Below are positions 1 through 6,346 of a DNA stretch of 64,000 nt, one piece after another. Position 1 is the stretch's first letter; each line of letters opens with the position of its first letter. The translations under genes were made by a program, and so were the position numbers. The notes beneath the pieces are model-generated. The model had not been told where the DNA came from and searched no databases. It saw only the letters and a program-made list of their open reading frames with translations. This stretch comes from JALZKA01 sp963721645 (GTDB lineage: Bacteria > Actinomycetota > Thermoleophilia > Solirubrobacterales > 70-9): assembly GCA_963721645.1 (NCBI GenBank), contig CAVRJK010000002.1, positions 1 through 64,000 of the forward strand. Reading direction: 5' to 3'.

Positions 1-1
1 A

Positions 2-367
2 AACGACACGATCAACGGAACGCCGAACAGCGACCTGATCAAAGGCGGCGGCGGCAACGACACGATCGACGGCCTTGGCGATAGCGATTGCTTGTTCGGC
101 CAAGGTGATAACGACAAGATCAAGGGCAAGGCCGGCAACGACATCATCCGCGGCGGGTCTGGTAAGGACAAGCTCAGCGGCGGCAAGGACAAAGACAGGA
201 TCAATGCTGGCGATGGCGCCGACGTGATGAAGGGCGGCAAGGACAACGACAGGCTCAGGGGCGGTGAAGGCAAGGACACGTTCAAGTGCGGCAGTGGCAA
301 CGACATCGCCATAGCTCAGCGCAAGGACAAGGTCAACAAGGATTGTGAGACGGTCCGCTACCAGTAG
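2..367 (+). CDS. RTX-like repeat protein, C-terminal part (5' truncated)
   Basis: The frame is open from the window edge to the TAG at 365-367, so only the C-terminal ~121 residues are visible. They consist of glycine/aspartate nonapeptide-like repeats (GGGGNDTIDG, GKAGNDIIRG, GGKDNDRLRG, GSGNDIAIA) of the hemolysin-type calcium-binding class, which fold as a Ca2+-loaded parallel beta-roll in secreted proteins. Many repeats carry lysine where RTX proteins usually have Gly or Asp (GGKDKDR, GGEGKDTF). The end, with one Cys shortly before the stop (KDCETVRYQ), looks like a capping segment. Secretion signal and N-terminal domain lie outside the window. Family call is firm; function is unknown. 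Confidence 0.8.
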   Translation, partial: NDTINGTPNSDLIKGGGGNDTIDGLGDSDCLFGQGDNDKIKGKAGNDIIRGGSGKDKLSGGKDKDRINAGDGADVMKGGKDNDRLRGGEGKDTFKCGSGNDIAIAQRKDKVNKDCETVRYQ

Positions 368-392
368 CGCCAGTCTCGAACCCGTTTAGAAG

Positions 393-417
393 GAGGCCGC
401 GCAACTTGCGCGGCCTC
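393..417 (+). terminator. Intrinsic terminator hairpin after the RTX-like gene
   Basis: A perfect inverted repeat, GAGGCCGCGC with a 5-base loop and its complement, begins 25 bases after the stop codon and is followed by TTCGCG. The T-run is short, so it may work as a stem-only terminator. Confidence 0.7.
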
Positions 418-464
418 TTCGCGTTCCACTACTAATTACCTCTCAACTAACCGAAGGGATTCAC

Positions 465-1964
465 TTGTCAGTACGTACGAAGCACGCGACTGCCGTAGCG
501 CTAGGAGTGTTTGCAGCGGGCGCGTTCATCCTGCCGACATCAGCGTCGGCAGGCGGCGGACCATCAACTCTCACCGTCAACGACAACGCAGCAGGCGCAG
601 GGCCCGCGGGCGCGGATTGCGCGGATGCCGACTTCGCGTCGATCCAGGATGCGATTGACGCGTCCTCGACAGACGGCACCGTTCTCGTCTGCGCCGGGCA
701 GTACCCGGAATCGGTTCAGGTCGACAAGACGCTGACCCTGAACGGCGCCAAGGCCGGCGTCGACGCACGCTCGCGCTCCGGCGCAGCAGGCGAGTCGGTG
801 ATCACCGCTGACGAGCCCAACGAGGGTGGAGTCAACCTGGGGGCCAACGGGATCACCGTGGACGGCTTCGTCATCGCTGACGCAGCTGACCCGGCGATCG
901 GCGCAGGTATCGGCATGCCGGCCTCGTTCGGCAACCAGACGGTCACGAACAACGTGGTCTCCGACAACACGATCGGCATCTCGGCGAACAACCTCGCCGG
1001 CTCGCCGTCGACGATCTCGAAGAACAAGTTCGAGGCCAACAACGTCGCGGGCGCCGCGGCGGGCAACGCCATCTACGGCGACTCGAACGTCGACGATCTG
1101 ACGATCTCGCAGAACTCGTTCTCAGATCAGCAGAACGCATCGATCCTGTTCGCCGCGGTTGACACCTCGACCGTGCAGAACACGAACGTCTCGATCACCG
1201 GCAACACGTTCAGCGGTGACAAGGGGAACCCGAGCCACAACGAGCTCCGGGTGCTTCTGCTCGCAACGCAGGGGACGATCTCGAACAACACGTTCGAGAA
1301 CATGAACAACAACGCGATTCAGCTCGCCGACGGCAACGATGGAATCACCGTCTCGGGCAACACGATCGAGGACAGCGGGTTCGCTGCCGTGCGCGTGACC
1401 GATTTCGGTGGCGCAGGCGAGAACTCGAACATCACCGTCACAGGCAACACGCTGACCGGCGGCGACAGCGCGATCAATGTGGCCCCTGACGGCCTCTCGG
1501 GCGCGCTGACCGCGTCGGGCAACCGGATTGTCGGCAACACGACCGGCATCCTCATGAACGACGCCGACGGCACCGTCAATGCGGCCAACAACTGGTGGGG
1601 CTGCAACGCAGGTCCTCCAAGCCCGGGCTGCGACTCGGTCGGTGGATCGGACGCCGCTGACGTCTCGACGGCGACGCCCCTGACCCTCTCGATCAACGCT
1701 CCGGCGAAGATCAAGAAGGGCAAGACCAAGACGATCACCGCATCGATCAACGGTGGCCCGTCCTGCCAGTTCCCGGACGGAACATCCGTTTCGTTCGCAA
1801 CTGAGCGCGGAGTCCTGAGCGGGAGCACCGCTCTCACCCAGAGCTGTGCGGCGACCACGTCGCTCACGGCCAAGGGCAAGAAGGGCGCCGTGGTCGTTTC
1901 GGCGACACTCGACAACGAGACCGTGACCGACACGGTCGAGTTCAAGAAGAAGAAGAAGAAGTAG
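465..1964 (+). CDS. Secreted right-handed parallel beta-helix protein
   Basis: 499 residues from a TTG start with a GAAGGGA-like ribosome site just upstream. Residues 1-29 form a Sec signal peptide (charged start, hydrophobic core, ASA-G cleavage-like site). Residues ~50-390 have the repeats of a pectate-lyase/NosD-type beta-helix: an early 'FASIQDAIDA' box, then recurrent N-rich turns (SGNTI, TGNTL, ISNNTF). Such 'IQ.AID' plus beta-helix proteins are usually surface polysaccharide-binding or -degrading proteins; no catalytic residues can be assigned. Residues ~400-490 look like an Ig-like domain with two or three Cys. The protein ends in six lysines (EFKKKKKK), which could bind anionic cell wall. 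Substrate unknown. Confidence 0.75.
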   Translation: MSVRTKHATAVALGVFAAGAFILPTSASAGGGPSTLTVNDNAAGAGPAGADCADADFASIQDAIDASSTDGTVLVCAGQYPESVQVDKTLTLNGAKAGVDARSRSGAAGESVITADEPNEGGVNLGANGITVDGFVIADAADPAIGAGIGMPASFGNQTVTNNVVSDNTIGISANNLAGSPSTISKNKFEANNVAGAAAGNAIYGDSNVDDLTISQNSFSDQQNASILFAAVDTSTVQNTNVSITGNTFSGDKGNPSHNELRVLLLATQGTISNNTFENMNNNAIQLADGNDGITVSGNTIEDSGFAAVRVTDFGGAGENSNITVTGNTLTGGDSAINVAPDGLSGALTASGNRIVGNTTGILMNDADGTVNAANNWWGCNAGPPSPGCDSVGGSDAADVSTATPLTLSINAPAKIKKGKTKTITASINGGPSCQFPDGTSVSFATERGVLSGSTALTQSCAATTSLTAKGKKGAVVVSATLDNETVTDTVEFKKKKKK

Positions 1965-1974
1965 ACGGACGAGG

Positions 1975-2035
1975 AGGGGTCAGACCCCTGCGGCGACGAG
2001 ACGTTCGCTGCTGCGGATAGAGGGGTCTGACCCCA
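1975..2035 (+). repeat. Two copies of the AGGGGTCTGACCCCT palindromic element
   Basis: AGGGGTCAGACCCCT lies at 1975-1989 and AGGGGTCTGACCCCA at 2021-2035, in opposite orientations as read from the central base. Each is a 7-bp inverted repeat around one base. The same element recurs at 30892-31207 and, in altered form, at 41623-41759. Here it is intergenic, between the beta-helix gene and the rpmG promoter. Confidence 0.85.
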
Positions 2036-2038
2036 GGT

Positions 2039-2070
2039 GCGGCCCGGTCTCTACCAAGAGGCCGGGCCGC
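2039..2070 (+). terminator. Strong hairpin between the beta-helix gene and rpmG
   Basis: A 14-bp stem (one G-T pair) with loop ACCA: GCGGCCCGGTCTCT pairs with AGAGGCCGGGCCGC. It ends directly before the predicted -10 box of rpmG, so it probably insulates rpmG from upstream transcription. No T-run follows. Confidence 0.65.
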
Positions 2071-2076
2071 TATCCT
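2071..2076 (+). promoter_or_regulatory. Predicted -10 box (TATCCT) of the rpmG-secE-nusG operon
   Basis: TATCCT preceded by CCGC. The same GC-TAnnnT form occurs before rplJ (TACACT), rpsL (TACCAT), fusA (TATAGT) and rpmJ (TATCCT). No convincing -35 box is seen. A start near 2083 would begin the transcript right at the next hairpin. Confidence 0.5.
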
Positions 2077-2083
2077 TCGCGGC

Positions 2084-2115
2084 ACCTCAGCGCTTCGGCG
2101 CAGAGGTCTTTTTTT
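2084..2115 (+). terminator. Promoter-proximal terminator/attenuator ahead of rpmG
   Basis: ACCTC-A-GCGC, TTCG tetraloop, GCGC-A-GAGGT (one A-A mismatch), followed by C and seven T (2109-2115). It has the form of an intrinsic terminator but lies between the predicted start site (~2083) and rpmG, so unregulated termination would give an RNA of only about 33 bases. It is more likely an attenuator. Similar elements precede fusA and rpmJ. Confidence 0.7.
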
Positions 2116-2162
2116 CGAGAGGGGTCGGTTTTGCGGCCCCGTAGATGTAGAGGAGCACCCTG

Positions 2163-2327
2163 ATGGCTCGCGGAGATGTCCGAATCGCTGTCACCCTCGC
2201 CTGCGAGGAGTGCAAGCGGAGGAACTACCAGACGAACAAGTCGCGGCGAAACACGCCGGACCGCGTTGAGATGCGCAAATACTGCCGTTGGTGCGGACAC
2301 CACACACCGCACAAGGAAACGCGCTGA
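2163..2327 (+). CDS. rpmG: 50S ribosomal protein L33, zinc-binding form
   Basis: 54 residues, ATG start with AGGAG at 2151-2155. The order MARGDVR, then a Cys-x2-Cys pair at 14/17 and a second pair at 41/44 (CRWCG), is that of the zinc-containing L33 paralogue. L33 sits near the E site of the large subunit. It heads the conserved rpmG-secE-nusG-rplK-rplA operon. Confidence 0.95.
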   Translation: MARGDVRIAVTLACEECKRRNYQTNKSRRNTPDRVEMRKYCRWCGHHTPHKETR

Positions 2328-2342
2328 GCGTTCCCCGCGATT

Positions 2343-2870
2343 GTGGCCAAGTCCAGAGCACAGCGAAAGGCAGAGCAGCGTCGCCGCCAGGCGCGCGGTG
2401 AAACGCCTTCGAGCACGCCTTCGGATGCGCAGGCGCAGCACGACACCCAGGTCCCCGAGTCCGCGGACGTCGTCGAGGCCGAGCTCGCCGAGCGCGGCGT
2501 CGACCTGGACGAGCTGCGCGGCACCGAGCCCGAGCCCAAGGCACCCGCGCCGAGCCGCGGCGAAACCGCCCCGGCCGAGGACAAGTCGCTCACCCGCCGC
2601 GAGCAGAAGCGCATCGAGCGCGAACGCCGCGACGCGGCCAAGGCTTCGATCGAGCGCCGAAAGCCCCGCGAGGCAGCACCGCCGCCCAAGCGGGGCCGCG
2701 TCATGTCCTTCTTCGTCTCATGCGTCGCCGAGCTCCGCCGCGTCCAGTGGCCGACCCGGGAGACGCTCATCCAAGCTTCGGCCGTCACGGTCGTCTTCAT
2801 CGCCGTTGCCGCCGCCTACCTGGGCGTCCTCGACGCCATCTTCAACTGGCTCATCCAGCGGATCATCTAG
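2343..2870 (+). CDS. secE: Preprotein translocase subunit SecE with a long N-terminal extension
   Basis: 175 residues from GTG. The SecE core is at the C-terminus: 'FFVSCVAELRRVQWPTRET' with the conserved amphipathic helix and WPTRE motif, then one membrane segment (about residues 140-165). SecE clamps SecY in the SecYEG channel. The first ~115 residues are a charged, disordered extension rich in R/E/A/P, much longer than typical single-TM SecE (60-90 aa). No Shine-Dalgarno sequence is obvious; translation probably follows from rpmG, 15 bases upstream. nusG follows, as in most bacteria. Confidence 0.93.
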   Translation: MAKSRAQRKAEQRRRQARGETPSSTPSDAQAQHDTQVPESADVVEAELAERGVDLDELRGTEPEPKAPAPSRGETAPAEDKSLTRREQKRIERERRDAAKASIERRKPREAAPPPKRGRVMSFFVSCVAELRRVQWPTRETLIQASAVTVVFIAVAAAYLGVLDAIFNWLIQRII

Positions 2871-2912
2871 GTCCCGCGAGCACTAAACCCCCCGAAAGAG
2901 CTGATTTAAAGA

Positions 2913-3437
2913 ATGTTTCGCTGGTACGTGATCAACACCTATTCAGGTCACGAGAACAAGGTCAAGAACAACCTCGAACATCGTGTCGACACGATGGGCG
3001 CCTCAGGACGCGTCCGCAGCGTCGTCGTCCCGACCGAGGAAGTCTCAGAGCTGAAGGACGGCAAGCGCGAGATGGTCTCCAAGCGCACCATGCCCGGCTA
3101 CGTGCTGGTGAACATGGAGATGACCGACGACGCCTGGAACCTCGTCAAGAACACCCCCGGCGTCACCGGCTTCGTCGGCTCGCGCAACAAGCCCGTGCCG
3201 CTGTCGCAGCCCGAGGTCGACCGGCTCATGCACCGCGAGACGGCCGAGCGCCCGCGCGCCACGGCTCAGTTCGGCATGGGGGAGACCGTCAAGGTCATCT
3301 CCGGGCCGATGTCCGACTTCTCGGGCGAGATCGCCGAGATCAACGAGGACGCCCAGCGCCTCAAGATCCTCGTCTCGATCTTCGGCCGCGAGACCCCGGT
3401 CGAGGTCGGCTACGACCAGGTCAAGAAGGTCGCTTAG
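2913..3437 (+). CDS. nusG: Transcription termination/antitermination factor NusG
   Basis: 174 residues, ATG. The N-terminal NGN domain starts with RWYVINTYSGHENKVKNNLE and carries the 'MPGYVLV' segment that contacts the RNA polymerase clamp; the C-terminal KOW domain has 'GETVKVISGPMSDFSGEI'. NusG suppresses pausing and links RNA polymerase to Rho or to ribosomal S10. The length is close to the E. coli protein, so it lacks the long N-terminal extension of many actinobacterial NusG proteins. Confidence 0.95.
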   Translation: MFRWYVINTYSGHENKVKNNLEHRVDTMGASGRVRSVVVPTEEVSELKDGKREMVSKRTMPGYVLVNMEMTDDAWNLVKNTPGVTGFVGSRNKPVPLSQPEVDRLMHRETAERPRATAQFGMGETVKVISGPMSDFSGEIAEINEDAQRLKILVSIFGRETPVEVGYDQVKKVA

Positions 3438-3461
3438 GGCTCTCCCTAAGCTGAAGAGCCC

Positions 3462-3887
3462 ATGGCAAAGAAAGTCCTGACAATGATCAAGCTCCAGATC
3501 CCTGCTGGAGCAGCCAACCCGGCGCCGCCGGTAGGTCCCGCGCTGGGCCAGCACGGCGTGAACATCATGGACTTCTGCAAGGCCTTCAACGCGCAGACGC
3601 AGCCCGACGCGGGAACGATCATCCCGGTCGAGATCACGGTCTTCGAGGATCGCTCGTTCACCTTCATCACCAAGACGCCGCCCGCCGCCGTCCTTATCCG
3701 CGAAGCGCTCAACATCCCCAAGGGGTCCGGCGAGCCGCACGTCAACAAGGTCGGCAAGATCACCCGCGCCCAACTCCGCGAGATCGCGGAGCGCAAGATG
3801 CCCGACTTGAACGCCAACGATCTCGACGCCGCCTCGAACATCATCGCCGGCACCGCCCGGTCGATGGGCGTGGACGTGGCCGACTGA
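3462..3887 (+). CDS. rplK: 50S ribosomal protein L11
   Basis: 141 residues, ATG. The glycine/proline-rich start 'IKLQIPAGAANPAPPVGPAL' and 'GQHGVNIMDFCKAFNAQT' are L11 signatures of the proline-rich N-terminal domain that closes over the GTPase-associated centre of 23S rRNA (thiostrepton site). The C-terminal rRNA-binding domain ends in 'GTARSMGVDV'. Its TGA overlaps the ATG of rplA by one base. Confidence 0.97.
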   Translation: MAKKVLTMIKLQIPAGAANPAPPVGPALGQHGVNIMDFCKAFNAQTQPDAGTIIPVEITVFEDRSFTFITKTPPAAVLIREALNIPKGSGEPHVNKVGKITRAQLREIAERKMPDLNANDLDAASNIIAGTARSMGVDVAD

Positions 3888-4645
3888 TGGCCTCCAAGCG
3901 CTCCAAGCGATTCCGCGAGGCCCACGGCAAGGTCGATCGCGAGCGGGAGTACCCGCCCGCCGAGGCCATCGCGCTCTTGAAGGAGACTGCCGGCACGAAG
4001 TTCGACGAGACCGTCGAGCTCCACATCCGCCTCGGCGTGAACGTCCGCCACGCGGACGAGCAGCTCCGCGGCACCCTCGCGCTTCCGAACGGGCTCGGCA
4101 AGGACGTGACGATCGCCGTCTTCGCCGAAGGCGACGCCGCTCGCGCCGCCGAAGAGGCGGGAGCCGACCACGTCGGAGCCCAAGACCTCGCGGCCAAGGT
4201 CGAAGAGGGCTGGACAGGTTTTGACGTCGCCATCTCGACGCCCGCCCTCATGGGTCCGGTCGTCTCCAAGCTCGGCCGCGTGCTCGGCCCGCAAGGCAAG
4301 ATGCCGAACCCCAAGGTCGGCACCGTCACCGACGACATCGCCAAGGCAGTAAGCGAGGCCAAGTCGGGCAAGGTCGAGTACCGCACCGACCGCCAGGCGA
4401 TCGTCCACCTCGCGATCGGCAAGGCATCCTTCGAGGAGCGCGCGCTGCTCGAGAACTACGCCGCCGTGGTCGACGAGATCTTCCGCGCCAAGCCGGCCGC
4501 TTCGAAGGGCCGCTACATGCTCTCGGTCGTCCTCGCGACGACCATGGGCCCCGGCATCAAGGTCGACGCCGGATTCACGGGCGTCGCCGAGATCATGGGC
4601 ACGCTCGAGGGCCAGGCCGCCGAGGCCGAGCCCGCTCTGGCCTGA
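3887..4645 (+). CDS. rplA: 50S ribosomal protein L1
   Basis: 252 residues, start overlapping the rplK stop by one base. L1 signatures include 'KFDETVELHIRLGV', 'LGRVLGPQGKMPNPKVGTV' and 'GKVEYRTDRQ'. L1 forms the mobile stalk that releases E-site tRNA and in many bacteria represses its own operon. The C-terminus runs ~15 residues beyond the usual length with an Ala/Glu-rich tail. Confidence 0.97.
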   Translation: MASKRSKRFREAHGKVDREREYPPAEAIALLKETAGTKFDETVELHIRLGVNVRHADEQLRGTLALPNGLGKDVTIAVFAEGDAARAAEEAGADHVGAQDLAAKVEEGWTGFDVAISTPALMGPVVSKLGRVLGPQGKMPNPKVGTVTDDIAKAVSEAKSGKVEYRTDRQAIVHLAIGKASFEERALLENYAAVVDEIFRAKPAASKGRYMLSVVLATTMGPGIKVDAGFTGVAEIMGTLEGQAAEAEPALA

Positions 4646-4752
4646 GCCGCCGGCCCTCTTCCCACCGCGCGTAGGAATCGCGGGGCTATAGGCCCACCAA
4701 AGCTACGCGTGGCGCTTGGCGCTGGGAGGGCCGGCCCTCAAGTTCCGGCCGC

Positions 4753-4758
4753 TACACT
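4753..4758 (+). promoter_or_regulatory. Predicted -10 box (TACACT) of rplJ-rplL
   Basis: TACACT preceded by CCGC, matching the other translation-operon promoters here. It lies directly upstream of the L10 leader, giving a start near 4765. The spacer 4646-4752 holds nothing else recognised. Confidence 0.5.
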
Positions 4759-4764
4759 CACCCG

Positions 4765-4875
4765 CCCACAACCTGCCCTCCGAAGACAGCTGGCCGGAAA
4801 CTCGCTTTTCGTAACCCCAGCCGAGGTGGCGCCCGAAGAACGTCCTTCGAGCCCGCCTGCGTGCGGGCTTTTTTC
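4765..4875 (+). ncRNA. Ribosomal L10 leader (autoregulatory RNA) with terminator
   Basis: The segment has sequence typical of the actinobacterial L10 leader: CTCCGAAGACAGCTGG, then CGTAACCCCAGCCGAGGTGGC, which can form the L10(L12)4-binding fold. It ends in a terminator at 4850-4875: AGCCCGC, 6-base loop, GCGGGCT, and six T. In the known family, excess L10 complex binds the leader and reduces rplJL expression. Assignment is by remembered consensus; a covariance-model search would settle it. Confidence 0.7.
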
Positions 4876-4898
4876 ATTCAAAAGAACAGAAAGACTTC

Positions 4899-5756
4899 AT
4901 GAAGCGCGGAGAAAAATCAGCAGTGATCGACGAGCTCGCCGAAGACCTCGGTGCAGCTGAGGCGATCTTCGCCGTCGATTACAAGGGCATCAGCGTCCCG
5001 CAGGCTGCCGAGCTCCGCACGAAGCTCCGCGAGTCCGACGCGAAGTTCAAGGTCGTCAAGAACCGCCTCGCGAAACTTGCCGCCGAGAAGGCCGGCACCA
5101 AGGACATCGACGACCTGCTTCAGGGCCCGATCGCGCTCACCCTCATCAAGGGCGACGCGGTTGTTGCGGCCAAGACGATCACCACCTTCACCAAGGAGCA
5201 CGAGGTGCTCGAGTACCGCGGCGGCATCATGGACGGCGCCCGGCTCGACTTCGAGAGCTTCCAGGCGATCGCGCGCCTCCCCGGCCGCGACGTCCTGCAC
5301 GGCCAGCTCGTGGGCCTCGCGGCCAGCCCGCTGACCGGCCTGGTCACCGGCCTTTCCAACCTGATCTCCGGCTTGGGTCGCCAGCTCGCGCAGATCGCCG
5401 AGCAGGGCCTGGTCACCGGCGAGGCCCCGGCCGCCGAAGCGGCGCCCCCCGCCGAGGAGGAGGCTCCTGCCGAGGAAGCCCCCGCCGCCGAGGAGGAAGC
5501 CCCGGCTGAAGAAGCCCCTGCGGCTGAGGAGACCCCCGCGGCTGACGAGGCCCCGGCGGAGGAGACGCCCCCCGCTGAGGAGGAGGCCCCGGCCGCCGAA
5601 GAGGCGCCCGCCGAGCCCGAGGCAGAAGAGACTTCCGAGGCCCCAGAGGCCTCTGATGAGACCGAAACCAACGAGGAGCCGTCTGAGGATCCCGCGCCAG
5701 AGGGCGGGGAAACCGAGGAAGCGGATTCCACGGACGACACTCCCGAGGAGGAATAA
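4899..5756 (+). CDS. rplJ: 50S ribosomal protein L10 with a ~110-residue acidic repeat tail
   Basis: 285 residues, ATG, against ~165-175 usual. Residues 1-172 are normal L10 ('FAVDYKGISVPQAAELRTKL', 'VVKNRLAKLA', 'LPGRDVLHGQL', C-terminal L12-binding helix). From ~173 on there is a low-complexity Ala/Pro/Glu tail of imperfect EEAPAEEAPA repeats turning into EETSEAPEAS...ETEEADSTDDTPEEE. The tail is strongly acidic and has no Cys, Trp or Tyr. L10 anchors the L7/L12 stalk, so the tail would project near the factor-binding site. rplL follows after 3 bases. Confidence 0.95.
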   Translation: MKRGEKSAVIDELAEDLGAAEAIFAVDYKGISVPQAAELRTKLRESDAKFKVVKNRLAKLAAEKAGTKDIDDLLQGPIALTLIKGDAVVAAKTITTFTKEHEVLEYRGGIMDGARLDFESFQAIARLPGRDVLHGQLVGLAASPLTGLVTGLSNLISGLGRQLAQIAEQGLVTGEAPAAEAAPPAEEEAPAEEAPAAEEEAPAEEAPAAEETPAADEAPAEETPPAEEEAPAAEEAPAEPEAEETSEAPEASDETETNEEPSEDPAPEGGETEEADSTDDTPEEE

Positions 5757-5759
5757 CAA

Positions 5760-6143
5760 ATGGCAACAACCACAGAAGATTGGATCGAGGAGCTCAAGGG
5801 CATCTCGGTACTCGAGCTTTCCGAGCGCATCAAGGCGCTCGAAGAGGAATTCGGCGTCTCGGCGACCGCGGTCGCTGCAGCGGCACCTGCCGCAGGCGGC
5901 GGAGGCGACGGCGCAGCGGCAGAGGAAGAGTCCTCGACCGTCGACGTCATCCTCACCGGCGCGGGCGACAAGAAGGTCCCCGTGATCAAGGCCGTCCGTG
6001 CCGCTACCGGCCTGGGCCTCAAGGAGGCAAAGGCAGTCGTGGACGACGCTCCCCAGCCGGTCAAGGAGGGCATCGAGCGCGACGAGGCGGAGAAGCTGAA
6101 GGCCGAACTCGAAGAAGTCGGCGCCACGGTAGAACTGAAGTAA
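5760..6143 (+). CDS. rplL: 50S ribosomal protein L7/L12
   Basis: 127 residues, ATG. The N-terminal dimer helix (GISVLELSERIKALEEEFGV), an Ala/Gly hinge (~38-52) and the C-terminal domain with 'KKVPVIKAVRAATGLGLKEAK' are present; the last binds and stimulates EF-G, EF-Tu and IF2. It is co-transcribed with rplJ. The 203-base gap before rpoB contains a hairpin repeat and a possible promoter. Confidence 0.97.
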   Translation: MATTTEDWIEELKGISVLELSERIKALEEEFGVSATAVAAAAPAAGGGGDGAAAEEESSTVDVILTGAGDKKVPVIKAVRAATGLGLKEAKAVVDDAPQPVKEGIERDEAEKLKAELEEVGATVELK

Positions 6144-6162
6144 TTCGCCACACGCAGTGCGC

Positions 6163-6239
6163 GGCCGGCGCGGACGCAGCTCGTTCGTCTAAGCGAGCTT
6201 GGGGAAGCCCAAGCGAGCCAGGCGGGCAGGCGAGGACGA
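6163..6239 (-). repeat. Copy A of the CTTG/CAAG hairpin intergenic repeat
   Basis: On the minus strand the order is GCGTCGTCCTCG, a CGCTTGGG-CTTC-CCCAAGC hairpin (7-bp stem), then AGCTGCGTCC. Copies B (16008-16075) and C (26977-27035) have the same boxes in the same order. Here it fills the rplL-rpoB spacer. Confidence 0.5.
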
Positions 6240-6269
6240 CGCCGGACACGCACTGCGGGCGCGATGGTG

Positions 6270-6275
6270 TATATT
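6270..6275 (+). promoter_or_regulatory. Possible -10 box (TATATT) for rpoB-rpoC
   Basis: TATATT is the only AT-rich hexamer in the rplL-rpoB spacer, 71 bases before the rpoB start. No -35 match is visible. It would allow rpoBC to be transcribed apart from rplJL. Confidence 0.35.
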
Positions 6276-6346
6276 CATCGGTCGCGCCTGTTTCCGCGAA
6301 CCTTGGCGGGTTCGCACCCATTTCGACCATCTGAGGAGTCGCCCAG

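Noticed and set aside
4917..5759. Long minus-strand frames opposite rplJ
   Set aside because: They mirror the GC-biased codons and the repeat tail of L10 and show no domain.
6257..6290. Hairpin GGCGCGA...TCGCGCC around the TATATT box as an operator
   Set aside because: The arms are only 7 bp, GC-rich and imperfectly placed; likely chance in this base composition.
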